This document shows, one piece after another, positions 50,176 to 58,712 of a stretch of 64,000 nt of DNA (position 1 is the first letter of the stretch; every line of letters begins with the position of its first letter). Position numbers and translations under genes: made by a program. The stretch is from Thalassobacillus devorans (GTDB lineage Bacteria > Bacillota > Bacilli > Bacillales > Halobacillaceae), in the NCBI RefSeq assembly GCF_011761345.1, contig NZ_JAASRY010000001.1, positions 1,240,001 to 1,304,000 of the forward strand. Direction: 5' to 3'. Under the pieces are notes generated by a model. The model worked only from the letters and a program-made list of their open reading frames with translations, was not told the DNA's origin and ran no database searches.

Positions 50176-51150
50176 ATGATCGATGATTCCAAACTTCAAA
50201 CACAAAATATCAATGAACTTTCTATTGAAATTCAAGAACTACAAAATGAAGCAAGCGAACATCTAGCGAACTCTAAATCTGAAAATACAAAACGAGCATA
50301 TGAATTAGACTGGAAACAATTCGAAACATGGTGTTCCTCTCATTCGTTTTCATTCCTGCCCGCTAAACCAGAAACGGTGGTATATTACATAACATATTTA
50401 GGAAAATCATTTAAAGCCTCCTCGATCAAACGGAAAATGACAACAATTTCCCAACGCCATGAAACAGCGGGATTTAAAAGTCCAACAAAAACACCACTGG
50501 TTCGAGGAGTGTGGGAAGGATTACAAAGGAAAATCGGCATTAAGGAGAATGGGAAAGAAGCGCTTTGGCTACATGAATTGCGCCAGGTCATTGAATCGTT
50601 GCAGCAAGAAAAACTCATCTCCATTAGAAATCGCGCTTTGTTAGTTATCGGCTGGACTGCAGCTCTAAGACGAAGTGAATTGGTTGGATTAAACATCGAA
50701 AATATTTCACATACAAGGGACGGGCTGATCCTCCATTTAAATAGCAGTAAAACGGATCAAAAAGCAGAAGGACATCATGTAGCATTGCCGTTTGGGAGTA
50801 ACCCTTTAACCTGTCCTGTGAGAAGTTATGAAGACTGGTTAGCTGCAGCAGGTATCACAGAAGGTCCAGTGTTCAGAAGGATTGATAGACATGCAAATAT
50901 CATGGGACGGTTAACCGATCAATCAGTTCGGTTAGTTGTGAAAAAGTGTTGCGAAGAGGTTGGGCTGGATCCGAAGCGATATGGGGCACACAGTTTAAGA
51001 AGTGGCTTTTGCTCACAAGCTGCAAAGGCCGGGAAAACAGAGCATCAAATTATGAAACAAACGAGGCATAAGCGAAGTGATTCGTTGCAACGCTATATTA
51101 AAAAGACAAATCTTTTTGATGATAATGCAGCCAGTGGAATTGGTTTGTGA
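50176..51150 (+). CDS. Tyrosine recombinase/integrase
   Basis: A 324-residue phage-type integrase that starts at ATG 50176 behind GGAGGAAGAGG. The N-terminal SAM-like core-binding domain (SENTKRAYELDWKQFETWCSSHSFSFLPAKPETVVYYITYLGK) is followed by the catalytic domain: Arg in AALRRSELVGLNIENI, Lys in the SSKTDQKAEG hairpin, His-x-x-Arg in GAHSLRSGFCSQAAKAG, His in KQTRHKRSDSLQ and the nucleophile Tyr in RYIKKTNLF. All five catalytic residues are present, so it should be active. The last 20 residues are short after the Tyr. Its own element is not obvious; neighbouring genes are mixed accessory genes. Confidence 0.93.
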   Translation: MIDDSKLQTQNINELSIEIQELQNEASEHLANSKSENTKRAYELDWKQFETWCSSHSFSFLPAKPETVVYYITYLGKSFKASSIKRKMTTISQRHETAGFKSPTKTPLVRGVWEGLQRKIGIKENGKEALWLHELRQVIESLQQEKLISIRNRALLVIGWTAALRRSELVGLNIENISHTRDGLILHLNSSKTDQKAEGHHVALPFGSNPLTCPVRSYEDWLAAAGITEGPVFRRIDRHANIMGRLTDQSVRLVVKKCCEEVGLDPKRYGAHSLRSGFCSQAAKAGKTEHQIMKQTRHKRSDSLQRYIKKTNLFDDNAASGIGL

Positions 51151-51320
51151 TTGAGTTCCTATGAGATCCTAAACACCTTGATACACAAATAATTATTCGT
51201 AATCGATTTAAAGAAGAAAAGGAAAGACCCGCACAAGAGGAAGAAAGTTCATTTTCACACGATAAATAGCATATAAATTAACATAGTTTTTGATGAAAAA
51301 TCGCATAACAAATAGCAAAA

Positions 51321-51352
51321 CAAAGGATCAGATTTTTACCTGATCCTTTTTG
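51321..51352 (-). terminator. Terminator of the nuclease gene
   Basis: Stem AAAGGATCAG / CTGATCCTTT with an 8-nt loop on both strands; it follows the 51372 stop codon on the minus strand, then GTTTTGC. Confidence 0.8.
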
Positions 51353-51371
51353 GTCTGGAAGTACAAGAGAC

Positions 51372-51584
51372 CTACTCTCCAACCATCCCATCTCCATCCC
51401 TATCGTCCATATAAGGGTATAACCAGTGGTCGGATGTAATGGGCATACTGAAACCTGCATCTTTTGCTTCTTTAATTGTTACTTGCCCATTACCATTAGT
51501 ATCAACGCTAGAAACATCATGTTTTTCATCAGGAGTAGAGTCATCTGAACTAAAAGGTTCGTTACTATCCGTTAAACCTAACGA
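51372..51584 (-). pseudogene. Excalibur-like calcium-binding C-terminal segment separated from the nuclease by an amber codon
   Basis: Reading on in frame past the TAG at 51587-51585 gives SLGLTDSNEPFSSDDSTPDE and then KHDVSSVDTNGNGQVTIKEAK, DAGFSMPITSDHWLYPYMDD and RDGDGMVGE before the next stop. The DTNGNGQ and DRDGDGM loops are Ca-binding motifs in an excalibur-like module, which commonly ends secreted nucleases. The 71 codons after the TAG have no start or ribosome binding site of their own, so this is the severed tail of the upstream gene. Confidence 0.75.
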
Positions 51585-52319
51585 CTAATTCACTTCATCA
51601 GGGTTTATATTATCGAAAGTATCTACAATCTCGTTACCGTTTATCGTGTATGAATACTGATATTTTGAAGGTATTTGTGTGTTCGTATCTGGGTAAGAGA
51701 TGACTGCTTCAAAATTAGTTGCATCACCAGCTTTACGTATCGCATCCTCCATGTACGCTTGGTCACCATGTCGGTTAAGTGTACTTTCTTGAGGTGTAAT
51801 ATTGTAGGCATTTGATACGCCCCCCAAAGAGTCAGCAATAACATGGCCCTCATCTAACAGATCACTTTCGACACCTGGAACTTTCGCCTCGTCAGAGAAG
51901 TATCTACCACTTGATAGGACTGGCTCATTTTCATCATCTTGCAGAATAATTTCGTCTGCAACAACTCGCACTAATTGTCCATACTCATTTGTGAATGCCC
52001 AGTACTCCCTGTCACCAAATCCTATATCTACTACAACGTTTGATTCTCGATCGCCGCTTAAGTCACCACCGTCCACCTCTATTAAATCGTATCCTGAAAA
52101 TAGTTCATCATTCGTTTCGGTTGTTGTTTCTTCTACTACTGTTTCATCAACAACCATAGCGTCTTCTTCCTTTTCACTATTCTCATTTGTATTAACTGTT
52201 GTTTCTTCTTGTAGATTTGTTTTTTCATCTGTAGCGGATGCATCTTCTACGTTGTGGGCACATCCAACCATAAAGATGGTCATTAAAAGTAAGATTAAAT
52301 AATTTATTTTCTTTTTCAT
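51585..52319 (-). CDS. Lipoprotein or secreted DNA/RNA non-specific endonuclease, truncated at an in-frame TAG
   Basis: A 244-residue product. The signal sequence MKKKINYLILLLMTIFMVGC has a lipobox Cys at 20. It is followed by a Thr/Glu-rich spacer to about 80, then the nuclease domain (YDLIEVDGGDLSGDRESNVVVDIGFGDREYWAFTNEYGQLVRVVADEI ... DEGHVIADSLGGVSNAYNITPQESTLNRHGDQAYMEDAIRKAG). The G-H-V-I-A-D-S-L-G-G and Asn-Arg residues are the catalytic/metal signature of NucA/EndA-like nucleases. The gene ends at TAG 51587-51585, yet the frame continues for 71 codons with an excalibur-like domain. So it is a shortened allele, or is read through. The enzyme would act outside the cell on DNA/RNA. Confidence 0.82.
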   Translation of the reverse strand: MKKKINYLILLLMTIFMVGCAHNVEDASATDEKTNLQEETTVNTNENSEKEEDAMVVDETVVEETTTETNDELFSGYDLIEVDGGDLSGDRESNVVVDIGFGDREYWAFTNEYGQLVRVVADEIILQDDENEPVLSSGRYFSDEAKVPGVESDLLDEGHVIADSLGGVSNAYNITPQESTLNRHGDQAYMEDAIRKAGDATNFEAVISYPDTNTQIPSKYQYSYTINGNEIVDTFDNINPDEVN

Positions 52320-52545
52320 TTTGGATTCCCCTATTTAGTTTTTGGTCTTTGCACCTTTTATTTTCAAATTCCTAATTAAATTAACCTGCCCCTTTAGAAC
52401 AATAAGAGTTCGACCCTGTTAAAACTAACGCAACCGAAAGTACAATGGCTTTGTTAAATTTCTGTTCGTTAATAAAAATTTAATGAAGAGGTAATTAAAT
52501 ATTTTTCTTGTTTCATATCTTATGAAACATGTCTTCCTTATTTTC

Positions 52546-53298
52546 CTAAATGTTTTTTTTCATAATTTTATAGCCTATATATTTATGAGATTCCATGCCT
52601 ATAATAGGCGCATATGTAACTTCGGTAATTCTCTTTATAATGTTGAGTATTTGGTCTATTCTTATTACTTCAATAGAGGAAGGATTAACCAATATCATAT
52701 ATTCAATTTTTTCTTTAAATGTATGTATCCACTCTAATAAATTCTTGTCTGCACTTATTCTATATGACTTAAAAATTTCTGCTGGCTCATTTTCTCTGCT
52801 AATAGCAGTGTGAATATTAATATCTATATATTCAAGTAGAAAAATACCATGTTTAGATGGAGACATTTTTTTTTCATAACTTTTTATATGTTTTAGCCAA
52901 TTTTTCTTTATTGAATTTACAATATTAATATGTGTGTGTTTTTCAAATGGGCGAGAGAATGATTGGCTTACTTGCGTATCTTCTTCACTACTATCAAGAT
53001 TACTTAAAAAAGTAGTTTCACTCTTCCTTTTTAAAATCAAAGATTCTTGCTTCTGTTTTGCCCCTTTTCTTCCCTCTGATGAAGAAGTAACTGAAAAATG
53101 TTCTATAAAGCCATCTTCAAATATAAAATCTGGAAATTCATTACTATTCTGATTAGGCTTAGCATCCTTTAACCATTTTTGTAATTCAATATACTGTTGA
53201 TTTGACATACCAAAACAATCTTTCTTATTTATTTTGTTTTTTACTAAATCCAAGCATCCTTGCTCTATGTTATCTTGGTCTTTTTGATTCTTACTCAT
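52546..53298 (-). CDS. Unknown accessory protein, operon partner of the 53330 gene
   Basis: A 251-residue protein, start chosen at 53298 (AAAGGA upstream), although ATG 53307 is possible. The sequence is Lys/Asn-rich; the N-terminus is helical (IEQGCLDLVKNKINKKDCFGMSNQQYIELQKWLKDAKPNQNSNEFPDFIFEDGFIEHFSVTSSSEGRKGAKQKQES). The segment FPDFIFEDGFIEHFSVTSSSEGRKG has the flavour of a nuclease-fold PD...E-x-x motif, but no clear catalytic set can be named. The C-terminal part (EVIRIDQILNIIKRITEVTYAPIIGME) is alpha/beta. It follows the HEPN-like gene by 31 bases on the same strand, so the pair is an operon. Function unknown. Confidence 0.58.
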   Translation of the reverse strand: MSKNQKDQDNIEQGCLDLVKNKINKKDCFGMSNQQYIELQKWLKDAKPNQNSNEFPDFIFEDGFIEHFSVTSSSEGRKGAKQKQESLILKRKSETTFLSNLDSSEEDTQVSQSFSRPFEKHTHINIVNSIKKNWLKHIKSYEKKMSPSKHGIFLLEYIDINIHTAISRENEPAEIFKSYRISADKNLLEWIHTFKEKIEYMILVNPSSIEVIRIDQILNIIKRITEVTYAPIIGMESHKYIGYKIMKKNI

Positions 53299-53329
53299 TC
53301 TGTACATCCTTTCTACTTTCCTAAGAATC

Positions 53330-54325
53330 TTAGTCAACCTGGCTAAGAGCATCATCCGCTGTTTGTTTTAAATAATAGAGGGTTTTAAAGTTACTAATAG
53401 CCGCAAGTAAAAGGACAGAGGTTTTTTCATAATTATTTTCACTATTTATAGTGGCACCGAAGTGAATTGCATTCCTAGCCTCCCTAATTACATCTGTCCA
53501 AATTCTTATTTCTTCCAAAAAAGCTGGCTGAATACTTGTGATACGCCTCAATTCATTAAACCAATCTTTGTAATGACTAGAATATAATTTTATAACTTTA
53601 TCAACTTTATAGACAAAACTATCTTGACCCATTAGTTTTTCTTTAAGTTGATTATTCTTTTCATCATCCAGCCCTTTAGATATCGCATAATCACATAATG
53701 AAATTCCTAACTCTATCCAAGCTCCTTCTACAGCTTTCCCCAGCATAGTTAGAGAAGGACGATAGAGTTCCTTTTTAAAGCAAGAAATTGTGTCATTAAT
53801 AGCTTCAATAACATCTTCGTGGGCATTAGGAATATTCAATTGTGAAATAAAAAGATCAACATCAAAAAGAGTAAATTCCTTGGTGTTATTCTTAACCATT
53901 GATTTTTTTAGAACTGCGGGTACTGGAATAATAAAATCACTAAATCTCCAAGAGCTTGATGAACCTCCTGCCCCAGGTACAACAGTAGTCCATGGTATGT
54001 CTAAATTACCGCCAAACGGAAATAGCTGTTGGCTTGTAGGAAATAGGTAATTTGAGTGTACTAATTCTAAAATAGCTTGGGAATAAGCAATGTACCTAGA
54101 TAGATACCCACTTGCTTGTTTTATTTGTTCTTCTATAGGTACACTATTATGTATTACAACTCGGGATATCTTTGGGTAACCTTGTGACGTTGTAAAACGT
54201 TCAAGTGAAGAATTAACCTCGATAGTTCCTTCCTCATTCAAAATGAATTTCTTTGCTAAAATAACCGTCTGTTGGGTAACTCTTATATGACTTCTTATTT
54301 CTTTTTCAACTTGATTTATATTCAT
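53330..54325 (-). CDS. Unknown accessory protein with HEPN-like motif, first gene of a two-gene operon
   Basis: A 331-residue protein starting at ATG 54325 with GAGGTG upstream. No overall family is recognised. The C-terminal half is helical, and the end, FLEEIRIWTDVIREARNAIHFGATINSENNYEKTSVLLLAA, contains REARNAIHFG. That is an R-x6-H/RN..H arrangement like that of HEPN-type or DUF4145-like domains. The N-terminal ~150 residues (QQTVILAKKFILNEEGTIEVNSSLERFTT ... GGSSSSWRFSDFIIPVPAVLKKS) look globular. The partner gene follows 31 bases downstream. The pair is a candidate two-component defence or toxin module based on location only. Confidence 0.6.
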   Translation of the reverse strand: MNINQVEKEIRSHIRVTQQTVILAKKFILNEEGTIEVNSSLERFTTSQGYPKISRVVIHNSVPIEEQIKQASGYLSRYIAYSQAILELVHSNYLFPTSQQLFPFGGNLDIPWTTVVPGAGGSSSSWRFSDFIIPVPAVLKKSMVKNNTKEFTLFDVDLFISQLNIPNAHEDVIEAINDTISCFKKELYRPSLTMLGKAVEGAWIELGISLCDYAISKGLDDEKNNQLKEKLMGQDSFVYKVDKVIKLYSSHYKDWFNELRRITSIQPAFLEEIRIWTDVIREARNAIHFGATINSENNYEKTSVLLLAAISNFKTLYYLKQTADDALSQVD

Positions 54326-54506
54326 AAACATACACCTCAAAATTTAAAAAAAATTTAATGATTTCTCTGCAAGTAAGTTAAGTTTAACATATTTTTCTAA
54401 GTTACTTTTAAGAAGTCCCAGATTAGCAACTCCTATAACATTTGTAGGAGTAATGAGAAGGAGGGATATCTATATAAAAGGAACGATCAGACAACTAATA
54501 AAAGAA

Positions 54507-54531
54507 AAAGCACCCCCGATGGGAGTGCTTT
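54507..54531 (-). terminator. Hairpin with T-tail on the minus strand
   Basis: AAAGCACTCCC / GGGGGTGCTTT (minus sense), then TTTCTTTT. It marks an unidentified minus-strand transcript end; the 24-codon frame stops within the hairpin. Confidence 0.6.
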
Positions 54532-54713
54532 ACTTCAGTCCTAATTTTCTCATAGTTACTTCAGTTGCTACTTTACTAACTATACCAGTAAAGACCTTTT
54601 GCATAGCAGGTGAAATATTCTATCAGCAACCACCTTTAAGCATTATTGAATATATAGATAGTAACCTGTCCTGTATAATAAACTGTCTCTATAGTAAATT
54701 TTATATTTTTTCG

Positions 54714-54747
54714 TAAACACTATCCTCAAATGGCCGATATATATGTA
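54714..54747 (+). promoter_or_regulatory. Promoter region of the 69-residue gene, with 13-mer shared with 42.45 kb
   Basis: TAAACA, 18 bases, TATATA, with CGATATATATGTA (54735-54747) identical to 42452-42464 and a like -35/-10 arrangement. Confidence 0.5.
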
Positions 54748-54773
54748 TAACAAACAATGGGGAGGTGTGAAAG

Positions 54774-54983
54774 GTGCCTTTCAGATTCTATCTTAATTCT
54801 CGCAATGCTAAAGTTGGCGATTATGTCCAAGAAATTAGCTCAGGTGATATATACAAGGTTGCTAGGGTGGATCAATCCGGTAATGCACTTATTGAAATAG
54901 AACTTAATAATGAGACAGGACAAATAGAACATATATTTTTACCATCAAACCTATATTGGGTACTTGAAAAGGAAGATAGTTAA
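54774..54983 (+). CDS. Small protein, paralogue of the 42488 gene
   Basis: A 69-residue protein starting with GTG, with GGGGAGGTG 6 bases upstream. VGDYVQEISSGDIYKVARVDQSGNALIEIEL ... LYWVLEKEDS corresponds to the 42488 product (GDLVLCINSGNIYSVESI ... DYWVLEKAK). No catalytic motif is present; a small barrel-like fold is likely. It is followed by an AT-rich gap and the serine recombinase. Function unknown. Confidence 0.7.
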   Translation: MPFRFYLNSRNAKVGDYVQEISSGDIYKVARVDQSGNALIEIELNNETGQIEHIFLPSNLYWVLEKEDS

Positions 54984-55384
54984 AAAATTATAGTTGAAAA
55001 TATCGTAACCGCTCACTAAATCGCATAGTTTTTGATTATGTATACTGTTATTTTGCCAATTGTATCATATGCTTTAACGACTAAACAAAGATGATGATTA
55101 ACTTTTGTTTGATTTCATTTCCCATGCACTCGCCCATTAATAGTAAAGTCACCCTCTATTTCATCACCAGTTAGATCGATAGTTCTCCTTGATAAAATAC
55201 ACCCTATATCGCGCCTTTTTATTTCCAGACAAGTTATTTAACTTTTTCATCATATCATAGAATTGCAAAAATCTTTTTATCCTATCCGTTCAATCTAGGT
55301 ACACCCTGTACAAACAAATGAAAACACTGTAACATCAAGGTTGGAAATGTTCAATCAGGGTTGTTCAAATGGGAGGGGGATTTC
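54984..55384. other. Intergenic region upstream of the serine recombinase
   Basis: 401 bases, AT-rich. GTACA-CCC-TGTAC at 55299-55311 is a perfect dyad and GTTCAATC is present twice (near 55288 and 55349), possible recombinase-binding (res) or operator sequences. No gene is supported. Confidence 0.45.
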
Positions 55385-55972
55385 ATGATATTTGGTTATG
55401 CCAGAGTAAGTTCGAATGAACAAAACTTGGATCGCCAATTAAAGGAGCTAGAAGCTTATGGTTGTGAAGATATCATTGTTGAAAAACAAAGTGGTGTGAT
55501 GGCCAGACCAGAATTTGAAAATCTTTTAAAGTACATACGGAAAAATGATGTGGTGGTATGTCATGACTTAACTCGATTTGGCCGATCACAAATCCATATC
55601 TTACAGGTTATTCAGGAATTGCGTGAAAAGCAGGCTGGACTTGTAACCTTAAAAGAGCGGATCGATACTCGTGAGGACAATCCCTATAGTGACTTAATTG
55701 TGTCTATTTTTTCTGCTACTGCAGAATTCGAGAGGAAAATGATTAAAGAACGTCAGCGTGAAGGTATTGAAATTGCCAAGAATAAAGGTGCTTACAAAGG
55801 GGGCCGGAAAAGGTATCATTCGGGGGCAACAGGAAAAGAAAAAGTCATTTATGATGAAGTTATACGATTACTTCACCAACAAGAATCCGTGATGAATATA
55901 CATAGAAGAACAGGATTATCCAGAAATACTATATATAACATAAAGCATAATAAAAATATAAACCGCCCATAA
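55385..55972 (+). CDS. Serine recombinase (resolvase/invertase family)
   Basis: A 195-residue protein; start chosen at ATG 55385 because GGGAGGGGGA stands upstream, though the frame extends to 55361. The catalytic Ser lies in YARVSSNEQNLDRQ, and the DLTRFGRS motif, the Glu/Arg-rich E-helix (ATAEFERKMIKERQREGIE) and a C-terminal helix-turn-helix (RLLHQQESVMNIHRRTGLSRNTIYNIKHNKN) follow. The small size fits resolvases/DNA invertases rather than large integrases. It converges on hsdS with only 9 bases between the stops, a position that raises the question of hsdS inversion. Two adjacent possible subsites are in its leader. Confidence 0.9.
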   Translation: MIFGYARVSSNEQNLDRQLKELEAYGCEDIIVEKQSGVMARPEFENLLKYIRKNDVVVCHDLTRFGRSQIHILQVIQELREKQAGLVTLKERIDTREDNPYSDLIVSIFSATAEFERKMIKERQREGIEIAKNKGAYKGGRKRYHSGATGKEKVIYDEVIRLLHQQESVMNIHRRTGLSRNTIYNIKHNKNINRP

Positions 55973-55985
55973 GTGAGCGGTTTAT
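55958..55985. terminator. Bidirectional hairpin between the recombinase and hsdS
   Basis: ATAAACCGC / GCGGTTTAT with a 10-nt loop overlaps both stop codons and is suited to terminate either transcript. Confidence 0.7.
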
Positions 55986-57157
55986 ATAAACATTTTTTGC
56001 ATAAATCCTTTTTTTTGCTCATGAAGGTTAACCAGTTTTTGATTTTCAATTTGTATCTTATTATCAAATAAGCTAAAAAAATCAGCAATTTTATTTTGTT
56101 CTTTAACAGATGGGATCAAACAAGTAATACTTTCTATTGTTGAAGCGCTCAAGCTTGGAACACCTGAAGCTTCATTGTATTTGAGCCAATTAATTGTCTG
56201 AAATAGATAATAGACGAACTTCGGGCGGTGTTCTAAAAGAATTTCAGTATAAAAGAGGGTGTCTACTGTCCAAAAGGGTTGCTCTCTAAACTGTGGTTTA
56301 TTAATTGTACCTTTCCGTCCTATTAAAACTGAGGGACTAGTATAAAGGGGAGTATTAGTATACCCGATAACTCCACCAGTTCCAAGAATAGGATATTTAC
56401 CTTCATCTATTTGTACTTGTTTTTGGTCTTTACCATGACGAACCTTAAGGATAGACCCTATTTTAACTTGTTTCCACTTTGGAAAATCTTTACCATTATC
56501 ATCTTTAAAACGCAATTCCTGGCTAAAGATTTTATGCAGCAACCCTTTTTTCCGTTCTTTTAATAATGCTATCTTTTCTTGCTGCTTTTCAATACGACGG
56601 TCGAGAAGGGAGAAGAAGTCGGCGATTTTTTTTTGTTCTTCTATGTCGTTAGGAAAAGAAAAAGTCTCTTTATTTAGGTCTCTTACAGTAACGTGGGGCT
56701 GGGCACTCCCGATTTTAGAACTATAGATAAAACGAGGTAAGATTTTGTACCTGATTAGTTTCTCCATAAAATCGACCATTATTGCATCAGTCTTTTTCCT
56801 GATTATTAACATAGCTGAGTTAATTCTAATAACATTTGAAGGTAATGTTTTGTTATAGATTGCTACTTTTCCTAACTTGGACCCTCTTGATGTAATAATA
56901 ATATCTTCAAACTCAAGCTGCCCTTTTCTCAACGAATTATGTTTTTCTTCTGAAATGAAATTCATATTACTAAAATCAAACCCAGTTTCAGTAAGGTTGT
57001 GCGCATTTAAAAACAGACAATATCCTTCTTTTTGAAAATCATTTTCATTAGGGTAATTGCTTCCTCTATCACCATCAATTAATTTAAAACGATTTATTAA
57101 TATATCCTTTCTCCAACCGTTCTTAAACCCTTTAAACCCAAGAACAGGTCTAGTCAT
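55982..57157 (-). CDS. hsdS: Type I restriction-modification specificity subunit HsdS
   Basis: A 391-residue S subunit with two target-recognition halves. TRD1 is about 1-160 and TRD2 about 190-345. Each is followed by the conserved spacer helices: EEQKKIADFFSLLDRRIEKQQEKIALLKERKKGLLHKIF after the first and EQNKIADFFSLFDNKIQIENQKLVNLHEQKKGFMQKMF after the second. ATG 57157 overlaps the HsdM stop codon by 8 bases (ATGACTAG), giving translational coupling. Each TRD would recognise one half of a bipartite DNA target; the sequence cannot be inferred. The gene is the last one of the hsd operon and converges on a serine recombinase. Confidence 0.95.
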   Translation of the reverse strand: MTRPVLGFKGFKNGWRKDILINRFKLIDGDRGSNYPNENDFQKEGYCLFLNAHNLTETGFDFSNMNFISEEKHNSLRKGQLEFEDIIITSRGSKLGKVAIYNKTLPSNVIRINSAMLIIRKKTDAIMVDFMEKLIRYKILPRFIYSSKIGSAQPHVTVRDLNKETFSFPNDIEEQKKIADFFSLLDRRIEKQQEKIALLKERKKGLLHKIFSQELRFKDDNGKDFPKWKQVKIGSILKVRHGKDQKQVQIDEGKYPILGTGGVIGYTNTPLYTSPSVLIGRKGTINKPQFREQPFWTVDTLFYTEILLEHRPKFVYYLFQTINWLKYNEASGVPSLSASTIESITCLIPSVKEQNKIADFFSLFDNKIQIENQKLVNLHEQKKGFMQKMFI

Positions 57158-58712
57158 AGTAAACCCCCAACTCTTTAAAATACTTCTCAAGCTCTTCATC
57201 TATCTCTGAGATCTCATCGTTAATTTCTTTAATGCGCGTAGATACAGATTCTAGATCTACTGGTTCTTCTTCTTCAAATGTGTCAACGTACCTTGGGATG
57301 TTAAGGTTATAATCATTATTTCTGATTTCCTCAAGTGAGGCTAGATAAGAGTATTTGTCTACTGTGTCACGTTTGATGTATGTGCTGACTATTTTATCAA
57401 CGTTTTCATCTATTAGATGGTTCTGGTTTCGTCCCTTTTCAAATTCGCTCGATGCATCAATGAAAATAACATCATCACTATCCTTACGGCATTTTTTAAA
57501 TACTAGTATACACGTTGGAATAGTGGTACCAAAAAATATATTTGCCGGCAGACCAATTACTGCATCAAGGTAGTTTTTATCTTTGATTAAATACTTTCGT
57601 ATTACACCTTCGGCTGCTCCTCGAAAGAGAACGCCGTGCGGAAGTACTACCGCCATTGTTCCGTTATCATCCAGTTGATGAATCATGTGTTGAACGAAAG
57701 TAAAATCGGCTTTTGACTTGGGTGCTAATTTTCCATAAGCACTGAATCTTTCATCATCTTTAAACTTGGAATCCCCACTCCATTTGGCGCTGTAGGGAGG
57801 ATTGGCCACGACAGCTTCAAACCGCTCATTAAGATGGTGAGGAATTTCGATAGTATCGTCGTTCTGTATATCAAAGCGATTGAAGTTTACGTCATGCAAT
57901 AACATGTTCATTCGGGCTAAGTTGTAAGTGGTTGACGTTTTTTCCTGACCATAAAACTTACGGACGTTGGCTTCTTTAGATACACGTAAAAGAAGAGAAC
58001 CTGAACCACATGTAGGGTCATAAACACTCTTTAGATCTGTTCTTCCGGCAGCTACGATTTTTGCAAGAATTTTAGAAACCTGCTGCGGTGTATAGAACTC
58101 TCCGGCCTTCTTGCCAGCACTGGCAGCAAACTGAGAAATCATATATTCATAAGCATCTCCTAACACATCGATATCTACATCGTCATGTAAGAAAGGGATC
58201 TCATTAATGTTCACCATAATTTTTGCGATCAGCTTGGAACGGGATTTCACATCACGACCTAACCTGGAAGAGGTAAGGTCCATATCATCGAAAAGGTGTT
58301 GGAAATCTTCTTGACTGACTTCTCCTAGCGTGGATTCCTCTACGGCATTAATACCTTTTTGCAGCATCTCTACATCAAAAACTCCATTATCTCCTTTTTT
58401 GATTTCGTTAATCATGTTGGAGAAAAGGTATTTTGGCTCAATGACATAACCAATCTGCTCAATCAGTTCCTCCGAAAGTGCTTCTCTGTATTCTTCCTTT
58501 TCCCACGCTTTTTCATAAGAGATGTTATCTTCTTCTAAGAGTTTATCTACACGGGATTCCACTTTTTCAGATAAATAGCGGTAAAAAATCAAGCCAAGAA
58601 TATAATTCTTGAATTCGTAGGCTTCCATCTGTCCTCGAAGGTCATTGGCCATGTCCCATAACTTTTTATGAAGTTCGGATTGATGAAGTCTTGCCTTTTC
58701 TGTTGGTGTCAA
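57150..58712 (-). CDS. hsdM: Type I restriction-modification methyltransferase subunit HsdM
   Basis: A 520-residue N6-adenine methyltransferase. It has an N-terminal helical HsdM_N domain (KLWDMANDLRGQMEAYEFKNYILGLIFYRYLSEK), the AEFYTPQQ-like KKAGEFYTPQQVSKIL, the SAM motif YDPTCGSGSLLLRV and the catalytic NPPY in VVANPPYSAKW. The start codon is TTG (58712), immediately after the stop codon of the half-S gene (TAATTG) and preceded by TGGGGGAAT. It methylates the adenine recognised by the S subunit in complex with HsdS, and is required for restriction with HsdR. Confidence 0.96.
   Translation of the reverse strand: MTPTEKARLHQSELHKKLWDMANDLRGQMEAYEFKNYILGLIFYRYLSEKVESRVDKLLEEDNISYEKAWEKEEYREALSEELIEQIGYVIEPKYLFSNMINEIKKGDNGVFDVEMLQKGINAVEESTLGEVSQEDFQHLFDDMDLTSSRLGRDVKSRSKLIAKIMVNINEIPFLHDDVDIDVLGDAYEYMISQFAASAGKKAGEFYTPQQVSKILAKIVAAGRTDLKSVYDPTCGSGSLLLRVSKEANVRKFYGQEKTSTTYNLARMNMLLHDVNFNRFDIQNDDTIEIPHHLNERFEAVVANPPYSAKWSGDSKFKDDERFSAYGKLAPKSKADFTFVQHMIHQLDDNGTMAVVLPHGVLFRGAAEGVIRKYLIKDKNYLDAVIGLPANIFFGTTIPTCILVFKKCRKDSDDVIFIDASSEFEKGRNQNHLIDENVDKIVSTYIKRDTVDKYSYLASLEEIRNNDYNLNIPRYVDTFEEEEPVDLESVSTRIKEINDEISEIDEELEKYFKELGVYYD

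Larger units (their letters stand above)
54326..54773. other. Intergenic region with a hairpin and a doubtful 24-codon peptide
   Basis: 448 bases between divergently arranged accessory genes. On the minus strand there is a 24-codon frame MQKVFTGIVSKVATEVTMRK LGLK (54604-54530) that ends inside a terminator hairpin at 54507-54531. It has no ribosome binding site and an upstream in-frame stop, so it is at best a remnant. The promoter motif of the next gene lies at 54714-54747. Confidence 0.4.

Noticed and set aside
54530-54604. 24-codon peptide MQKVFTGIVSKVATEVTMRK LGLK considered as an Agr-like autoinducer
   Set aside because: No Cys/thiolactone site, no ribosome binding site, and an in-frame stop just upstream. 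Kept only as an intergenic note with its terminator.
54453-54716. 87-codon plus-strand frame
   Set aside because: It lies across a minus-strand terminator hairpin, has no recognised motif, and appears to be a chance frame.
54984-55384. tRNA or CRISPR repeats upstream of the recombinase
   Set aside because: No cloverleaf and no regularly spaced repeats; only a short dyad and a repeated octamer.
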